A stretch of 48,022 nt of DNA, from NCBI GenBank assembly GCA_949289565.1, contig CASEOO010000042.1, positions 1 to 48,022 of the forward strand, in the 5' to 3' direction. Position 1 is the stretch's first letter; each line of letters opens with the position of its first letter. The DNA comes from an uncultured Bacteroidales bacterium (lineage in GTDB: Bacteria > Bacteroidota > Bacteroidia > Bacteroidales > UBA932). Of the stretch, positions 7,484-14,834 are shown one piece after another. Both the position numbers and the translations under genes were made by a program. Under the pieces are notes generated by a model. The model was not told where the DNA came from. It ran no database searches and saw only the letters and a list, made by a program, of their open reading frames with translations.

Positions 7484-7734
7484 TTGCAGGCGCAAAGTCG
7501 ATGATGGTTGAGAATTTGAAACGGCAGATGAGGAACGGGGTGGCGCATTTCGCTTTTGTCAAGAAGAACGGTGAATTCCGGGAAGCATGGGGCACGACAA
7601 GTGCAGCCCTTGCGGCAAAGCATACCAACGGGAACGGAGAATGCAGGGAGCAATTTGCCACCACGGCATATTTTGACGTTGAGGCAGGTTCATGGCGTTC
7701 ATTCAGGTGGGAGAACCTGATAGCAGTATATTGA
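7480..7734 (+). CDS. SH3 beta-barrel fold protein (DUF2693-like)
   Basis: An 84-residue protein with the pattern of DUF2693 proteins, common on Bacteroides mobile elements. The visible pattern is VENLKRQMRNGVAHFAFVKK, then EAWGTT, then AYFDVEAGSWRSFRWENLI near the end. The repeated G-x-A-x-F-x-F-x-K-K strand and the closing W-R-S-F-x-W-E-N-L signature are clear. These small barrels are thought to bind a partner protein or nucleic acid, but no function is established. ATG 7480 overlaps the stop of the tiny frame upstream. An alternative start is the methionine at residue 9. Confidence 0.7.
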   Translation: MIAGAKSMMVENLKRQMRNGVAHFAFVKKNGEFREAWGTTSAALAAKHTNGNGECREQFATTAYFDVEAGSWRSFRWENLIAVY

Positions 7735-7785
7735 CGGAGACGGAGGATGGATTGCTCCCCGTCCTCTCCAATACATGACAAGAAA

Positions 7786-8430
7786 ATGGACAAGGTAGTA
7801 ATTTTTGCACGGGTCAGCACCGACAGGCAGGAGTATCAGAGGCAGCTTGTAGAGTTGCGGGAATATTGCGCCAAGGCAGGGTGGCAGGTAGTCAGAGAAT
7901 TCGCCAGCAAGATTTCAGGGGCGAAGCGGAACGATGAGAGGCCGGAGATAATGGAAATGATAGACTACATAAAGGCCAATGCCATTGACCGGGTTGTAGT
8001 GCTGGAGATTTCGAGGCTCGGCAGGAATACCCTTGAAGCCTTGAAAGTCATTCAGAACCTCAATGACAACGGGGTTTCCCTGTATATCAAGAACTACAAT
8101 CTAGAAACTCTCACTCCTTCAGGGCAGGTCAATCCTGTTGCCTCCCTCATCTGCACTATTCTTATTGAAATAGCCCAAATGGAACGGCTGACAATCAGGG
8201 AGCGCATGGCATCTGGACGCAACCAATATATAAGAAGGTGCAGGGAACAGGGCATCAAGATGGGGCGTCCCTCAACTTATCGGAAATCAGAGGCCATGTA
8301 TAAGGAACAGTACGGCAGGGAAATATCTCTCCTGAAGAAAGGTATAAGTTTAAGGAACGTCGCATCAATTACGGGCGTGTCAGTCAATACCTTGCGCAAG
8401 ATTCGGAACCTTTTGGGCGACCATGTATAA
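7786..8430 (+). CDS. small serine recombinase (resolvase/invertase family)
   Basis: A 214-residue resolvase. It begins MDKVVIFARVSTDRQ with Ser11 as the catalytic nucleophile inside ARVSTDRQ. RVVVLEISRLGRN carries the conserved arginine pair, and a long E helix leads to GRPSTYRK. A C-terminal helix-turn-helix (about residues 170-210, RNVASITGVSVNTLRKI) contacts DNA. The length is the family norm. I chose ATG 7786 because these proteins usually start directly before the first strand; an in-frame ATG at 7747 would add 13 residues. Likely roles are resolving element dimers or inverting a segment. No paired invertible repeats are visible nearby. Confidence 0.85.
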   Translation: MDKVVIFARVSTDRQEYQRQLVELREYCAKAGWQVVREFASKISGAKRNDERPEIMEMIDYIKANAIDRVVVLEISRLGRNTLEALKVIQNLNDNGVSLYIKNYNLETLTPSGQVNPVASLICTILIEIAQMERLTIRERMASGRNQYIRRCREQGIKMGRPSTYRKSEAMYKEQYGREISLLKKGISLRNVASITGVSVNTLRKIRNLLGDHV

Positions 8431-8436
8431 ATGTGG

Positions 8437-8468
8437 TTTGGGAATTCAAAATCAAATCCATATATTTG
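8437..8468 (+). promoter_or_regulatory. promoter of the integrase operon
   Basis: TTTG (8437-8440), a 20-nt spacer and TATATTTG (8461-8468) form an exact Bacteroidetes promoter. The first good start codon is at 8700, so the message would have a leader of about 225 nt. Confidence 0.65.
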
Positions 8469-8474
8469 CATCAG

Positions 8475-8699
8475 ACGGTACAAATACCATGTGCTGTCCT
8501 CTGAAGTTGTTTCGGTTTCAGAGTTATAATAAGCCTTCAAGGCATCTCAAAACGTAATAAACATCATATAATAAATAGGTGCAGAAAATCCGGCTATGCA
8601 ACCGGACGGGGCAAAGCCGTCCCGGGCGTACAAGAACCGTTGTCAATAGGTAATGGCAACGTGGTCGAAAGGGCGAATAAGGCGGTAATATGCTTATGG
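8475..8699 (+). other. long structured leader of the integrase operon
   Basis: Between the promoter and ATG 8700 there is no convincing gene. The leader contains CCGG...CCGG repeats and a hairpin with arms GGACGG (8604-8609) and CCGTCC (8617-8622), close upstream of the first gene. It could control translation or premature termination of the recombinase message. Confidence 0.4.
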
Positions 8700-8873
8700 A
8701 TGTTATCACTTGAAAAGTGTGTCACTATACTGAAACAATACGATTATAAGATTGACAATGATACACTTAAAGAACTGAGGGATTACCTGTATTCAATAGC
8801 CTCGATACAGGTAATGAATGATGATTCGGAAGCTGATATAAATAATTTTACTATTAACACTTCAGTTATATGA
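8700..8873 (+). CDS. small helical protein coupled to the recombinase
   Basis: A 57-residue acidic protein starting MLSLEKCVTILKQYDYKID. The pattern EK-x-x-x-I-L-K...L-x-x-L-R-D-Y-L-Y-x-I-A is helical and resembles short proteins that often precede recombinases in Bacteroidetes elements. Its TGA (8871-8873) overlaps the recombinase ATG (8870), so translation of the two is coupled. I chose ATG 8700 over a TTG at 8640. It may act as a directionality or accessory factor, but that is inferred from position only. Confidence 0.55.
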   Translation: MLSLEKCVTILKQYDYKIDNDTLKELRDYLYSIASIQVMNDDSEADINNFTINTSVI

Positions 8874-10519
8874 TAAATGTCATATTATATACAAGGGTCA
8901 GCACCGATGAGCAGGCTGACGGAATGGGACGGGAGGCACAGGAGAGATATTTAAGGGCCTACTGCACAAACCATGACTATAACATAGTCGGGGATGAACA
9001 ACCATATAAGGAGGACTACTCGGCAAAGAGCCATGAACTTGACCGACCTGAACTGATGAAGGTTTATAAATACTGCAAGAAACATAGAGGGCAGGTCAAT
9101 AAAGTGCTGTTTCTCCGCTGGGACAGGTTTACCCGTAATGTGGAATTCGCATATACGTACAAACGTAAGTTTTATGATGAGTTAGGAATTGAAATCAATG
9201 CGATAGAGGCCCCGATAGATTTTACACGTCCCGACTGGGCCCTTATGTTGGCAATGTATTGCGGTGCAGCCCACGCGGAAGACAACAAGATTGCCGAAAG
9301 GACGAAAGACGGCAACCACGAGCACCTGATGAGAGGCGAATGGACAGGCAGAGCCCCAAGAGGGTACAAGAATGTCAGGGCAGGGAAGCATAATTGCTGG
9401 ATAGAGATAGACAAGGAAAAGGCTCCGGCTATCCGGCAGGCTTTTGAGGAGGTTGCCAAGGGTTTGGAGGCTCCGACAAGAATAAGGAAGCGGCTGTGCC
9501 CGTATATTCCGGATTCGTCATTCTTCGATATGCTCCGCAATCCGTTCTATGCCGGGATTATCCGTGTCCCGGCGTATAAGGACGACCCTGAGCAGTATGT
9601 TGAGGGCAAGCACGAAGCCCTTATAGACAAACTGACATTTGACAAGGTACAGGCAGTCATAGACGGAAAGAAGAAATCAGTGCCGAAGCTGGCGCAGAAA
9701 AAGGTAAATCCGGATTTGTATCTCCGGAAGTTCCTTGTCTGTCCCGTCTGCGGCCATCCTCTGACAGGTGCGACAAGCACAGGTAACGGAGGCCAATATA
9801 CCTATTATTTCTGCAATCATGACCACAGGCACCTCAACAGGAGAGCGGAAGAAGTCAATGATGGCTTTGTGAAGTACGTGTCGGCATTGAAGCCTAACAA
9901 GGCTGTGCTTGCGCTGTACAATGAGATATTGTTGGATATCCGGGGCGATAAGGTTAGAGAGAACAAGTTGCAAGCGGACAAACTTGAAGCAGAGTTGAAT
10001 TCCATTCAGGAGAGAGCAGACAGAGTGAGGGATTTATTTTATGACGGGCAGATAACAAAGTTGGAGAAGGAGCAGACTATGGAGCGATACAACAGGCAGA
10101 TATCAGATTTGAAGGAGCGGATAGGTGCGTTGAGGATGAGCAAGGATATGAAGGTGCAGGACAAGCTGGACTACTCAATCAATATCATCGGGAATCTCGG
10201 AGAATTTTTCAGGACTGCAAAGCCGGAAATCAAGGTTTTGCTACTCGGTTCGATATTTCCGCAAAAAATCGAATTCGACGGAAAAAATTATCGAACCAAG
10301 TCCTACAATCGGATGCTCGACCTTATTTATCATGAAACCAACAAATTACAAGGACAGAAAAATAAAAAATCCTCTGAAAAATCAGAGGATTTCAGTTGGG
10401 TACCCGGAGCCGGGGTCGAACCGGCACATCCTTTCGGACATTGGTGTTTGAGACCAACGCGTCTACCGATTCCGCCATCCGGGCATGCTGGCAGCAGGCG
10501 GCAGCCCTGCTGGAAATGA
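8870..10519 (+). CDS. large serine recombinase (integrase), tail fused across tRNA
   Basis: A 549-residue integrase. The resolvase domain starts MINVILYTRVSTDEQ with nucleophile Ser11 and is followed by the Recombinase domain (about 170-270, APRGYKN...LRNPFYAG). A zinc ribbon follows (CPVCGHPL...YYFCNHD, about 295-325), then a coiled coil (about 360-430). It should carry out insertion and excision of the element. From residue 511 (VPGAGVEPAHP) the frame reads through the antisense strand of tRNA-Leu, so the last 39 residues are acquired from the target site. The stop is in chromosomal DNA. In the circular form the tail would differ (starting VPGAELFSNQF). The start overlaps the stop of the gene before it. 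Confidence 0.88.
   Translation: MINVILYTRVSTDEQADGMGREAQERYLRAYCTNHDYNIVGDEQPYKEDYSAKSHELDRPELMKVYKYCKKHRGQVNKVLFLRWDRFTRNVEFAYTYKRKFYDELGIEINAIEAPIDFTRPDWALMLAMYCGAAHAEDNKIAERTKDGNHEHLMRGEWTGRAPRGYKNVRAGKHNCWIEIDKEKAPAIRQAFEEVAKGLEAPTRIRKRLCPYIPDSSFFDMLRNPFYAGIIRVPAYKDDPEQYVEGKHEALIDKLTFDKVQAVIDGKKKSVPKLAQKKVNPDLYLRKFLVCPVCGHPLTGATSTGNGGQYTYYFCNHDHRHLNRRAEEVNDGFVKYVSALKPNKAVLALYNEILLDIRGDKVRENKLQADKLEAELNSIQERADRVRDLFYDGQITKLEKEQTMERYNRQISDLKERIGALRMSKDMKVQDKLDYSINIIGNLGEFFRTAKPEIKVLLLGSIFPQKIEFDGKNYRTKSYNRMLDLIYHETNKLQGQKNKKSSEKSEDFSWVPGAGVEPAHPFGHWCLRPTRLPIPPSGHAGSRRQPCWK
10367..10392 (-). terminator. intrinsic terminator after tRNA-Leu
   Basis: Arms 10367-10377 and 10382-10392 are exact 11-bp reverse complements around a 4-base loop. 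Read on the minus strand, the stem directly follows the tRNA and is followed by a T-rich run (TTTATTTTT). It lies inside the recombinase frame, within the element. Confidence 0.75.
10400..10412. other. attachment core at the tRNA end (attR)
   Basis: GTACCCGGAGCCG, identical to 2449-2461, covers the last bases of tRNA-Leu on the opposite strand. It is the point where the recombinase reading frame leaves element DNA and enters the tRNA gene. Confidence 0.6.
10401..10484 (-). tRNA. tRNA-Leu (anticodon CAA)
   Basis: Read leftward, the gene starts GCCCGGATGGCGGAATCGG and ends CTCCGGGTA. The acceptor arms GCCCGGA/TCCGGGT pair, with a G-U at the first pair. The D-arm contains GGTAGAC, and the anticodon loop CTCAAAC gives CAA. 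A long variable arm (TGTCCGAAAGGATGT) marks it as a class II leucine tRNA, and the T-arm is GCCGG-TTCGACC-CCGGC. The length is 84 nt without CCA, and CCA is not encoded. It is intact despite being the insertion target. Confidence 0.95.
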
Positions 10520-10523
10520 AGTG

Positions 10524-10531
10524 CAAAGGTA
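10524..10531 (-). promoter_or_regulatory. promoter box of tRNA-Leu
   Basis: TACCTTTG on the minus strand lies about 40 nt before the tRNA 5' end, with ATTG about 20 nt further upstream as a near-match to the TTTG element. Confidence 0.5.
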
Positions 10532-10582
10532 TTATAAATTGTCTTAAAAAACAATAGCGGTTCAGAATTATCTTCATCCGGT

Positions 10583-11170
10583 TCATTCCACCGAAGACGG
10601 GTCGATGAGATTGTTAAGCAATGCATACACTGTCAGGCCCGCCACGGTCTTGATGCCGGTCTTGCGGGTGATATTTCTCCGGTGGGTGATGACGGTGTGG
10701 ATGGAAATATTGTACATGTCAGCTATCTCCTTGTTTATCATTCCTTTTGCTACGCATATCAGAATGTCCTTCTCGCGAGAAGACAGGTCTGACCCATCTG
10801 TGGAGGCATTGTCATGCGGGACTGTGACAGCAGACCTGAGCTTATGAATAATATCGGCCGGACTGTCATACAGGCTGAGCACGGCATCGTACTGCCTGGC
10901 TGTCTCGTCATCCATGAAGACACTCGGGAAAGCCACGACAGAAGCATCGGTGAATTCTGCAATCTGCTGCCTCGCCATCCCCTGCATAGAATGTGCAAAC
11001 ACTGCGGGGTCAACGATAATGACATCTGCAGCCGTGTTCTTCAGGATAGTTTCCTCTCTTGAAGATATATCGGACACTATTCCTTCCACCTTGAATTCTC
11101 CGAGATCCTTGAACACCCCTTCTATGCCTCTGGCCATCACTTTTGACGGCATGATCAGAAACGCTTTCAT
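10583..11170 (-). CDS. LuxR/NarL-type response regulator
   Basis: A 195-residue regulator. The N-terminal half (1-120) has a receiver-like beta-alpha pattern, with Asp in VIIVDPAVF at the usual phosphorylation strand. The C-terminal 60 residues are a LuxR helix-turn-helix (LSSREKDILICVAKGMINKEIADMYNISIHTV..., written here in part; key features SxRE, G-x-x-x-K-E-I-A and HTV). Its ATG overlaps the stop of the hemerythrin-domain gene (ATGA at 11167-11170), so the two are translated together. The pairing suggests it acts on the response to oxygen, nitric oxide or iron stress. No sensor kinase gene is adjacent. Confidence 0.8.
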   Translation of the reverse strand: MKAFLIMPSKVMARGIEGVFKDLGEFKVEGIVSDISSREETILKNTAADVIIVDPAVFAHSMQGMARQQIAEFTDASVVAFPSVFMDDETARQYDAVLSLYDSPADIIHKLRSAVTVPHDNASTDGSDLSSREKDILICVAKGMINKEIADMYNISIHTVITHRRNITRKTGIKTVAGLTVYALLNNLIDPSSVE

Positions 11171-11877
11171 CTATCCTCCTTTTTCACTTCAAGCCTGTTC
11201 ACCATAGGCACCAGCACGTGGTTTTCCAGATTCGTGTGCCTTTCCAGATCCTCAGACAGCGAGAACAGGGCGAACAGGACATCGTTTGCCAGCTTTGGAT
11301 TGCATTCCGCAGGCAGGTACTTCATTACGATGTTCTTCAGGTCGCTGAGCTTCTCTTCGATGTTGCTGTGGTTCTCTTCGAAAGTAGATGCCGAGTAGTC
11401 TCCTGCATCAGAACCGGCGGCCACGGACTCTACATAAGGGAAGAACACCGTCTCTTCATATTCAAAATGCTTCTCGACCTCCCGGCGGTATCCTTCCAGA
11501 AAATCCAGTATGACCCTCTGCTGGCTTTCTGCGCATGGAGCCACCAGCTTATCCATCAGCCTCTCCAGAGTACTGAACCCGTCGTCAATGTAAAAGGAAT
11601 GGGATGTCTGAAGATATCTCAACACAGAAAGAGGGTCTCCAGCCTTCAGTGCCTCTTCTGTAGGCATATATCCCTGATATGAATATATGTTGCAAATCAG
11701 GATGAACGCCTCTGCATCTATGCCGCTCTCCTTGCATACCTGAGCCACAGTCTTTTCTCCGAAACCTGCATGCATTCCCAGCCGGGACAGCACTGTCAGC
11801 AGCCTGTAGTTGATTTCGACCAGGTCTGACATTTTCATTTCGGGAGAAAAAAACTTCATTTCCTTTTTCATCTTCAT
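11167..11877 (-). CDS. hemerythrin-domain protein (RIC/ScdA-like)
   Basis: The 236-residue protein has an N-terminal ScdA-like region (SDLVEINYRLLTVLSRLG...GFGEKTVAQVC). A hemerythrin HHE domain follows, whose di-iron ligands appear in order: His in TSHSFY, His/Glu in EKHFEYEE, His in ENHSNIEE, and His/Glu/His in ERHTNLENH. Relatives repair iron-sulfur clusters or sense oxygen and nitric oxide. The Cys-Cys motif of classical RIC proteins is absent. I start at ATG 11877 (MKMKKEMKFF); a longer frame to 12036 would run through a palindromic operator. It lies between the coupled regulator and ferrous iron uptake genes. Confidence 0.78.
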   Translation of the reverse strand: MKMKKEMKFFSPEMKMSDLVEINYRLLTVLSRLGMHAGFGEKTVAQVCKESGIDAEAFILICNIYSYQGYMPTEEALKAGDPLSVLRYLQTSHSFYIDDGFSTLERLMDKLVAPCAESQQRVILDFLEGYRREVEKHFEYEETVFFPYVESVAAGSDAGDYSASTFEENHSNIEEKLSDLKNIVMKYLPAECNPKLANDVLFALFSLSEDLERHTNLENHVLVPMVNRLEVKKEDR

Positions 11878-12021
11878 AAAAATTAAAATTGTCCAATCCT
11901 TTTCCTCCGGCTTCAGCCGTAAAATTGTTAAATTTAGCTGGATTTCTTTGAAATCCAATGCCAGGATGAATTTCTTCGAGGTTATGGACCTGTATTGATT
12001 CCCTGAAACCCCAATATAAAA

Positions 12022-12046
12022 TTGTCCCGATATCACATCGGGACAA
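12022..12046. promoter_or_regulatory. palindromic operator upstream of the hemerythrin gene
   Basis: TTGTCCCGAT (12022-12031) and ATCGGGACAA (12037-12046) are perfect 10-bp arms with a 5-base centre, ideal for a dimeric regulator. The site lies about 145 nt before ATG 11877. An imperfect AAACTTTG box at 12055-12048 suggests that it overlaps the transcription start. The rest of 11878-12260 holds no gene that I can see. Confidence 0.55.
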
Positions 12047-12260
12047 TCAAAGTTTAAACAACAATTAAAAGGATCTGAATTTTCAGTGCCTGGCTGATTC
12101 TATGCAGCCGTAGGCAATACATTATCAGTTTATGGCTCGAAAAATTAATTTCTGTTGCAAAGGTACATCCTGTACGGAGCCAAGTCAATCCCTATTTGTA
12201 GGTATTTTACAGGATAGTCCGTCCGGACGCTTTCGCAGAAAGCCGGCAGTTTCCTTAGTT

Positions 12261-14645
12261 TCAGAACAGCAGGGCGGCTCTGTATACGATAAAGGCCATC
12301 ACCCATGCCAGCACGATGGTGTAGACAGCAGAGAATATTGGCCATTTCCATCCTCCAGTCTCGGCTTGCATGGCTCCGAATGTCGCAATGCATGGGAAGT
12401 ACAGGAGCACGAAAACCATGAATGCCAGGGCGGCGGCAGGAGTGATGCTGTTCTGCAGGGCCTGCTGGAGCTTTGTCTCTCCGGAACCAGACTCCACATC
12501 TTCGTCGATACTGTACATCACACCCATTGAACTGACTACCAGTTCCTTGGCTGCTACGCCGGAAAGCAGGCCCACTCCCATCTGCCAGTCGAATCCGAGA
12601 GGCTTCAGCACGGGTTCTATAGCTTTCCCGATATGGCCCAGATATGAATTTTCCTGCTGGACAGCCTTGTCAGTATAGTCGTTGTGATGAGGGAAGTACC
12701 CCAGAAACCATATGATGATGGAGCTTATGAGGATGATGCCTGTGATTTTATGAAGGTATTGTTTCCCTTTCTCCCAAGTATGGCGCAGAATGGACTTCGA
12801 AGTCGGCACGCGGTAAGGAGGGAGCTCCATTACGAAAGGCAGGTCGTCATCTTTGAAGAACCGGCTGAGTATCTTGGCTGAAAGCACTGCCATCAGGATG
12901 CCGAAAGCATACATCCCGAGAAGAACCAGGCTTCCGTATTTTGGGAAGAATGCCCCGGCGATCAGAAGATATACGGGAAGACGGCCTGAACATGACATGA
13001 AAGGCACTATGAGAGTGGTGATCAGCCTGCTCTTAGGGCTTTCAATGGTGCGTGTCGCCATGATCGCCGGCACATTGCACCCGAAGCCCATGATCATCGG
13101 AATGAAAGACTTCCCGTGCAGGCCCATCTTATGCATAAGCCTGTCCATGATAAAGGCCGCCCTGGCCATATAGCCGGAGTCTTCGAGCAGAGACAGGAAG
13201 AAATACAGCAGGACGATGTTCGGGAAAAAAACAAGAACGCTTCCTACGCCTCCGATGATTCCGTCCACGACCAGGTCCTTGGCCATGCCGTCAGTCATGA
13301 TGGACGACACGAAATCCCCGAATTTGGCCACCAGCCAGTCAATCCATTCCATTGGATATTCTCCAAGCATGAAGGTGCCTGAAAATACAATGTACAGCAT
13401 CAGGAAAAATATGGGGAACGCCAGCCAGCGGTTCGTCACGACGGCATCTATCCTGTCTGTCACAGATCTGTGTTTCTTCTGGATTTTCCCTGGCCTGTAT
13501 GTCTCGGCCAAAGCTCCTTTTACGAATGCGTATTTCGCATCGATGACAGCTGACTCGGTGGATGTGCCCATCAGCTGTTCGAATCTCTTCTGCTCCTCAA
13601 ACTTGATGGCGATGATTTCATCTTTGTTCGGCAAGGTGTCGATGATGCCTGCCACTTCCCTGTCGTTCTCCAGAAATCTGATAGCGAGGTATCGGGTGGA
13701 ATACTTGTATCTGATGTCCTGGTTTTTCTGAATCGCGAGTTTCACCCGGTCTATTGACTGCTCAAGCTCGAGGCCATGATTGATATGTATGTGCCTGGCT
13801 ATTTGTGGGTCAGGATTCTCATACAGCTCAATCACCTTGTCGAACAAGTCGTTTATCCCTTCCCCTGTTTTGCTGACCGTGGGCACCAGAGGCATGCCGA
13901 GCAGGTGGCCTAAAGTCTTGATGTCCAGTTCATCGCCCTTGGCTTTCAGTTCATCGTACATGTTCAGGGCCATGATCACGCGCAGATTCATGTCTATGAT
14001 CTGTGTCGTCAGATATAAATTCCTCTCCAGATTCGATGAGTCCACTACATTGATGACGATGTCAGGAGTGTCTTCCACCAGATTCTTGCGGACGTAGAGT
14101 TCCTCAGGGCTGAAGCCTGAAATGGAATATGTGCCAGGCAGGTCCACAATTACGAATTTGTAGCCGCCGTATTCGAAATTTCCCTCTTTGGCGTCCACTG
14201 TCACTCCGCTGTAGTTCCCCACATGCTCGTGGCTGCCGGATGCTATGTTGAAAAGGGAGGTCTTGCCGCAGTTCGGGTTTCCGACCAGCGCCACCCTGAT
14301 CACGTGCCTGCGTTGTTCAGCCAGGTCCTTCATCCTTTGAGCCAGGATTTCCGCCTCGTCGCAAGACTCGGCGATGGAAGGCGCCGGCGATGCAGGCTTG
14401 TCAAGGCTTTCTTTCGCTTCGGACTCGCTGATGACTTCTATCATGTCCGCCTCCTCGCGCCTGAGCGATATCTTGTATCCTATGATTTCATATTCGATAG
14501 GGTCTTTCATCGGGGCATTCAGAATCACTTTCACTACATTCCCCTTGATGAATCCCAGTTCCAGTATCCTTTTCCGGAAGCTGCCGTGGCCGCTCACCCT
14601 GACCACTACACCCCGCTCCCCGGTCTTCAGTTCAGATAGTTTCAT
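12261..14645 (-). CDS. feoB: ferrous iron transporter FeoB with fused FeoA domain
   Basis: A 794-residue fusion. Residues 1-75 are a FeoA SH3-like domain (LKTGERGVVVRVSG). After a linker comes the FeoB G domain: G1 GNPNCGKTS (122-130), G3 DLPGTYS (from 168), G4 NMYD. The membrane part follows, with FeoB Gate and core segments (for example GFGCNVPAI and SCSGRLPVY). It imports Fe2+ across the inner membrane with nucleotide-dependent gating. FeoA-FeoB fusion is common in Bacteroidetes. The gene is monocistronic with its own promoter box and lies next to the hemerythrin/regulator pair, an iron-related neighbourhood. Confidence 0.95.
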   Translation of the reverse strand: MKLSELKTGERGVVVRVSGHGSFRKRILELGFIKGNVVKVILNAPMKDPIEYEIIGYKISLRREEADMIEVISESEAKESLDKPASPAPSIAESCDEAEILAQRMKDLAEQRRHVIRVALVGNPNCGKTSLFNIASGSHEHVGNYSGVTVDAKEGNFEYGGYKFVIVDLPGTYSISGFSPEELYVRKNLVEDTPDIVINVVDSSNLERNLYLTTQIIDMNLRVIMALNMYDELKAKGDELDIKTLGHLLGMPLVPTVSKTGEGINDLFDKVIELYENPDPQIARHIHINHGLELEQSIDRVKLAIQKNQDIRYKYSTRYLAIRFLENDREVAGIIDTLPNKDEIIAIKFEEQKRFEQLMGTSTESAVIDAKYAFVKGALAETYRPGKIQKKHRSVTDRIDAVVTNRWLAFPIFFLMLYIVFSGTFMLGEYPMEWIDWLVAKFGDFVSSIMTDGMAKDLVVDGIIGGVGSVLVFFPNIVLLYFFLSLLEDSGYMARAAFIMDRLMHKMGLHGKSFIPMIMGFGCNVPAIMATRTIESPKSRLITTLIVPFMSCSGRLPVYLLIAGAFFPKYGSLVLLGMYAFGILMAVLSAKILSRFFKDDDLPFVMELPPYRVPTSKSILRHTWEKGKQYLHKITGIILISSIIIWFLGYFPHHNDYTDKAVQQENSYLGHIGKAIEPVLKPLGFDWQMGVGLLSGVAAKELVVSSMGVMYSIDEDVESGSGETKLQQALQNSITPAAALAFMVFVLLYFPCIATFGAMQAETGGWKWPIFSAVYTIVLAWVMAFIVYRAALLF

Positions 14646-14664
14646 GTTGGAAAATTTTGCGGTG

Positions 14665-14672
14665 CAAAGATA
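14665..14672 (-). promoter_or_regulatory. promoter box of feoAB
   Basis: TATCTTTG on the minus strand ends about 20 nt before the feoB ATG (14645). No good TTTG element is visible at the usual distance upstream, so activation by a regulator is possible. Confidence 0.5.
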
Positions 14673-14834
14673 CGCAAAAATACGTTTCCCGCTATCCCTA
14701 TATATAGGTATATCCGCTGCTTGACAGGGCCTCGGGAAGAAAAAATACGGGGCGGCACTTTTTTGAAATTGGCTGTGCTGTCATAAGGTATATTTTTTGT
14801 AAATTTGCCCCGGCCAAATATTTATTGTACAATT

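Larger units (their letters stand above)
2449..10412. mobile_element. putative integrative element inserted at tRNA-Leu(CAA)
   Basis: The segment is bounded by 13-bp direct repeats of the tRNA 3' end. It has a replication initiator near one end and a large serine recombinase abutting the tRNA at the other. Its cargo comprises two lipoproteins plus a remnant, a HAD phosphatase, an SH3-fold protein and a small serine resolvase. It is more AT-rich than the DNA beyond the tRNA. No conjugation, capsid or relaxase genes are visible, so it would need help to transfer unless the replication initiator also acts in transfer. The right boundary is firm. The left rests on the 13-bp match. Confidence 0.65.

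Noticed and set aside
7786..8870. Invertible segment controlled by the small resolvase
   Set aside because: I looked for paired inverted repeats around the resolvase that would bound a switchable promoter and saw none of useful length.
10330..10626. Leftward frame through the tRNA region
   Set aside because: It reads the tRNA-Leu gene itself and is not a protein gene.
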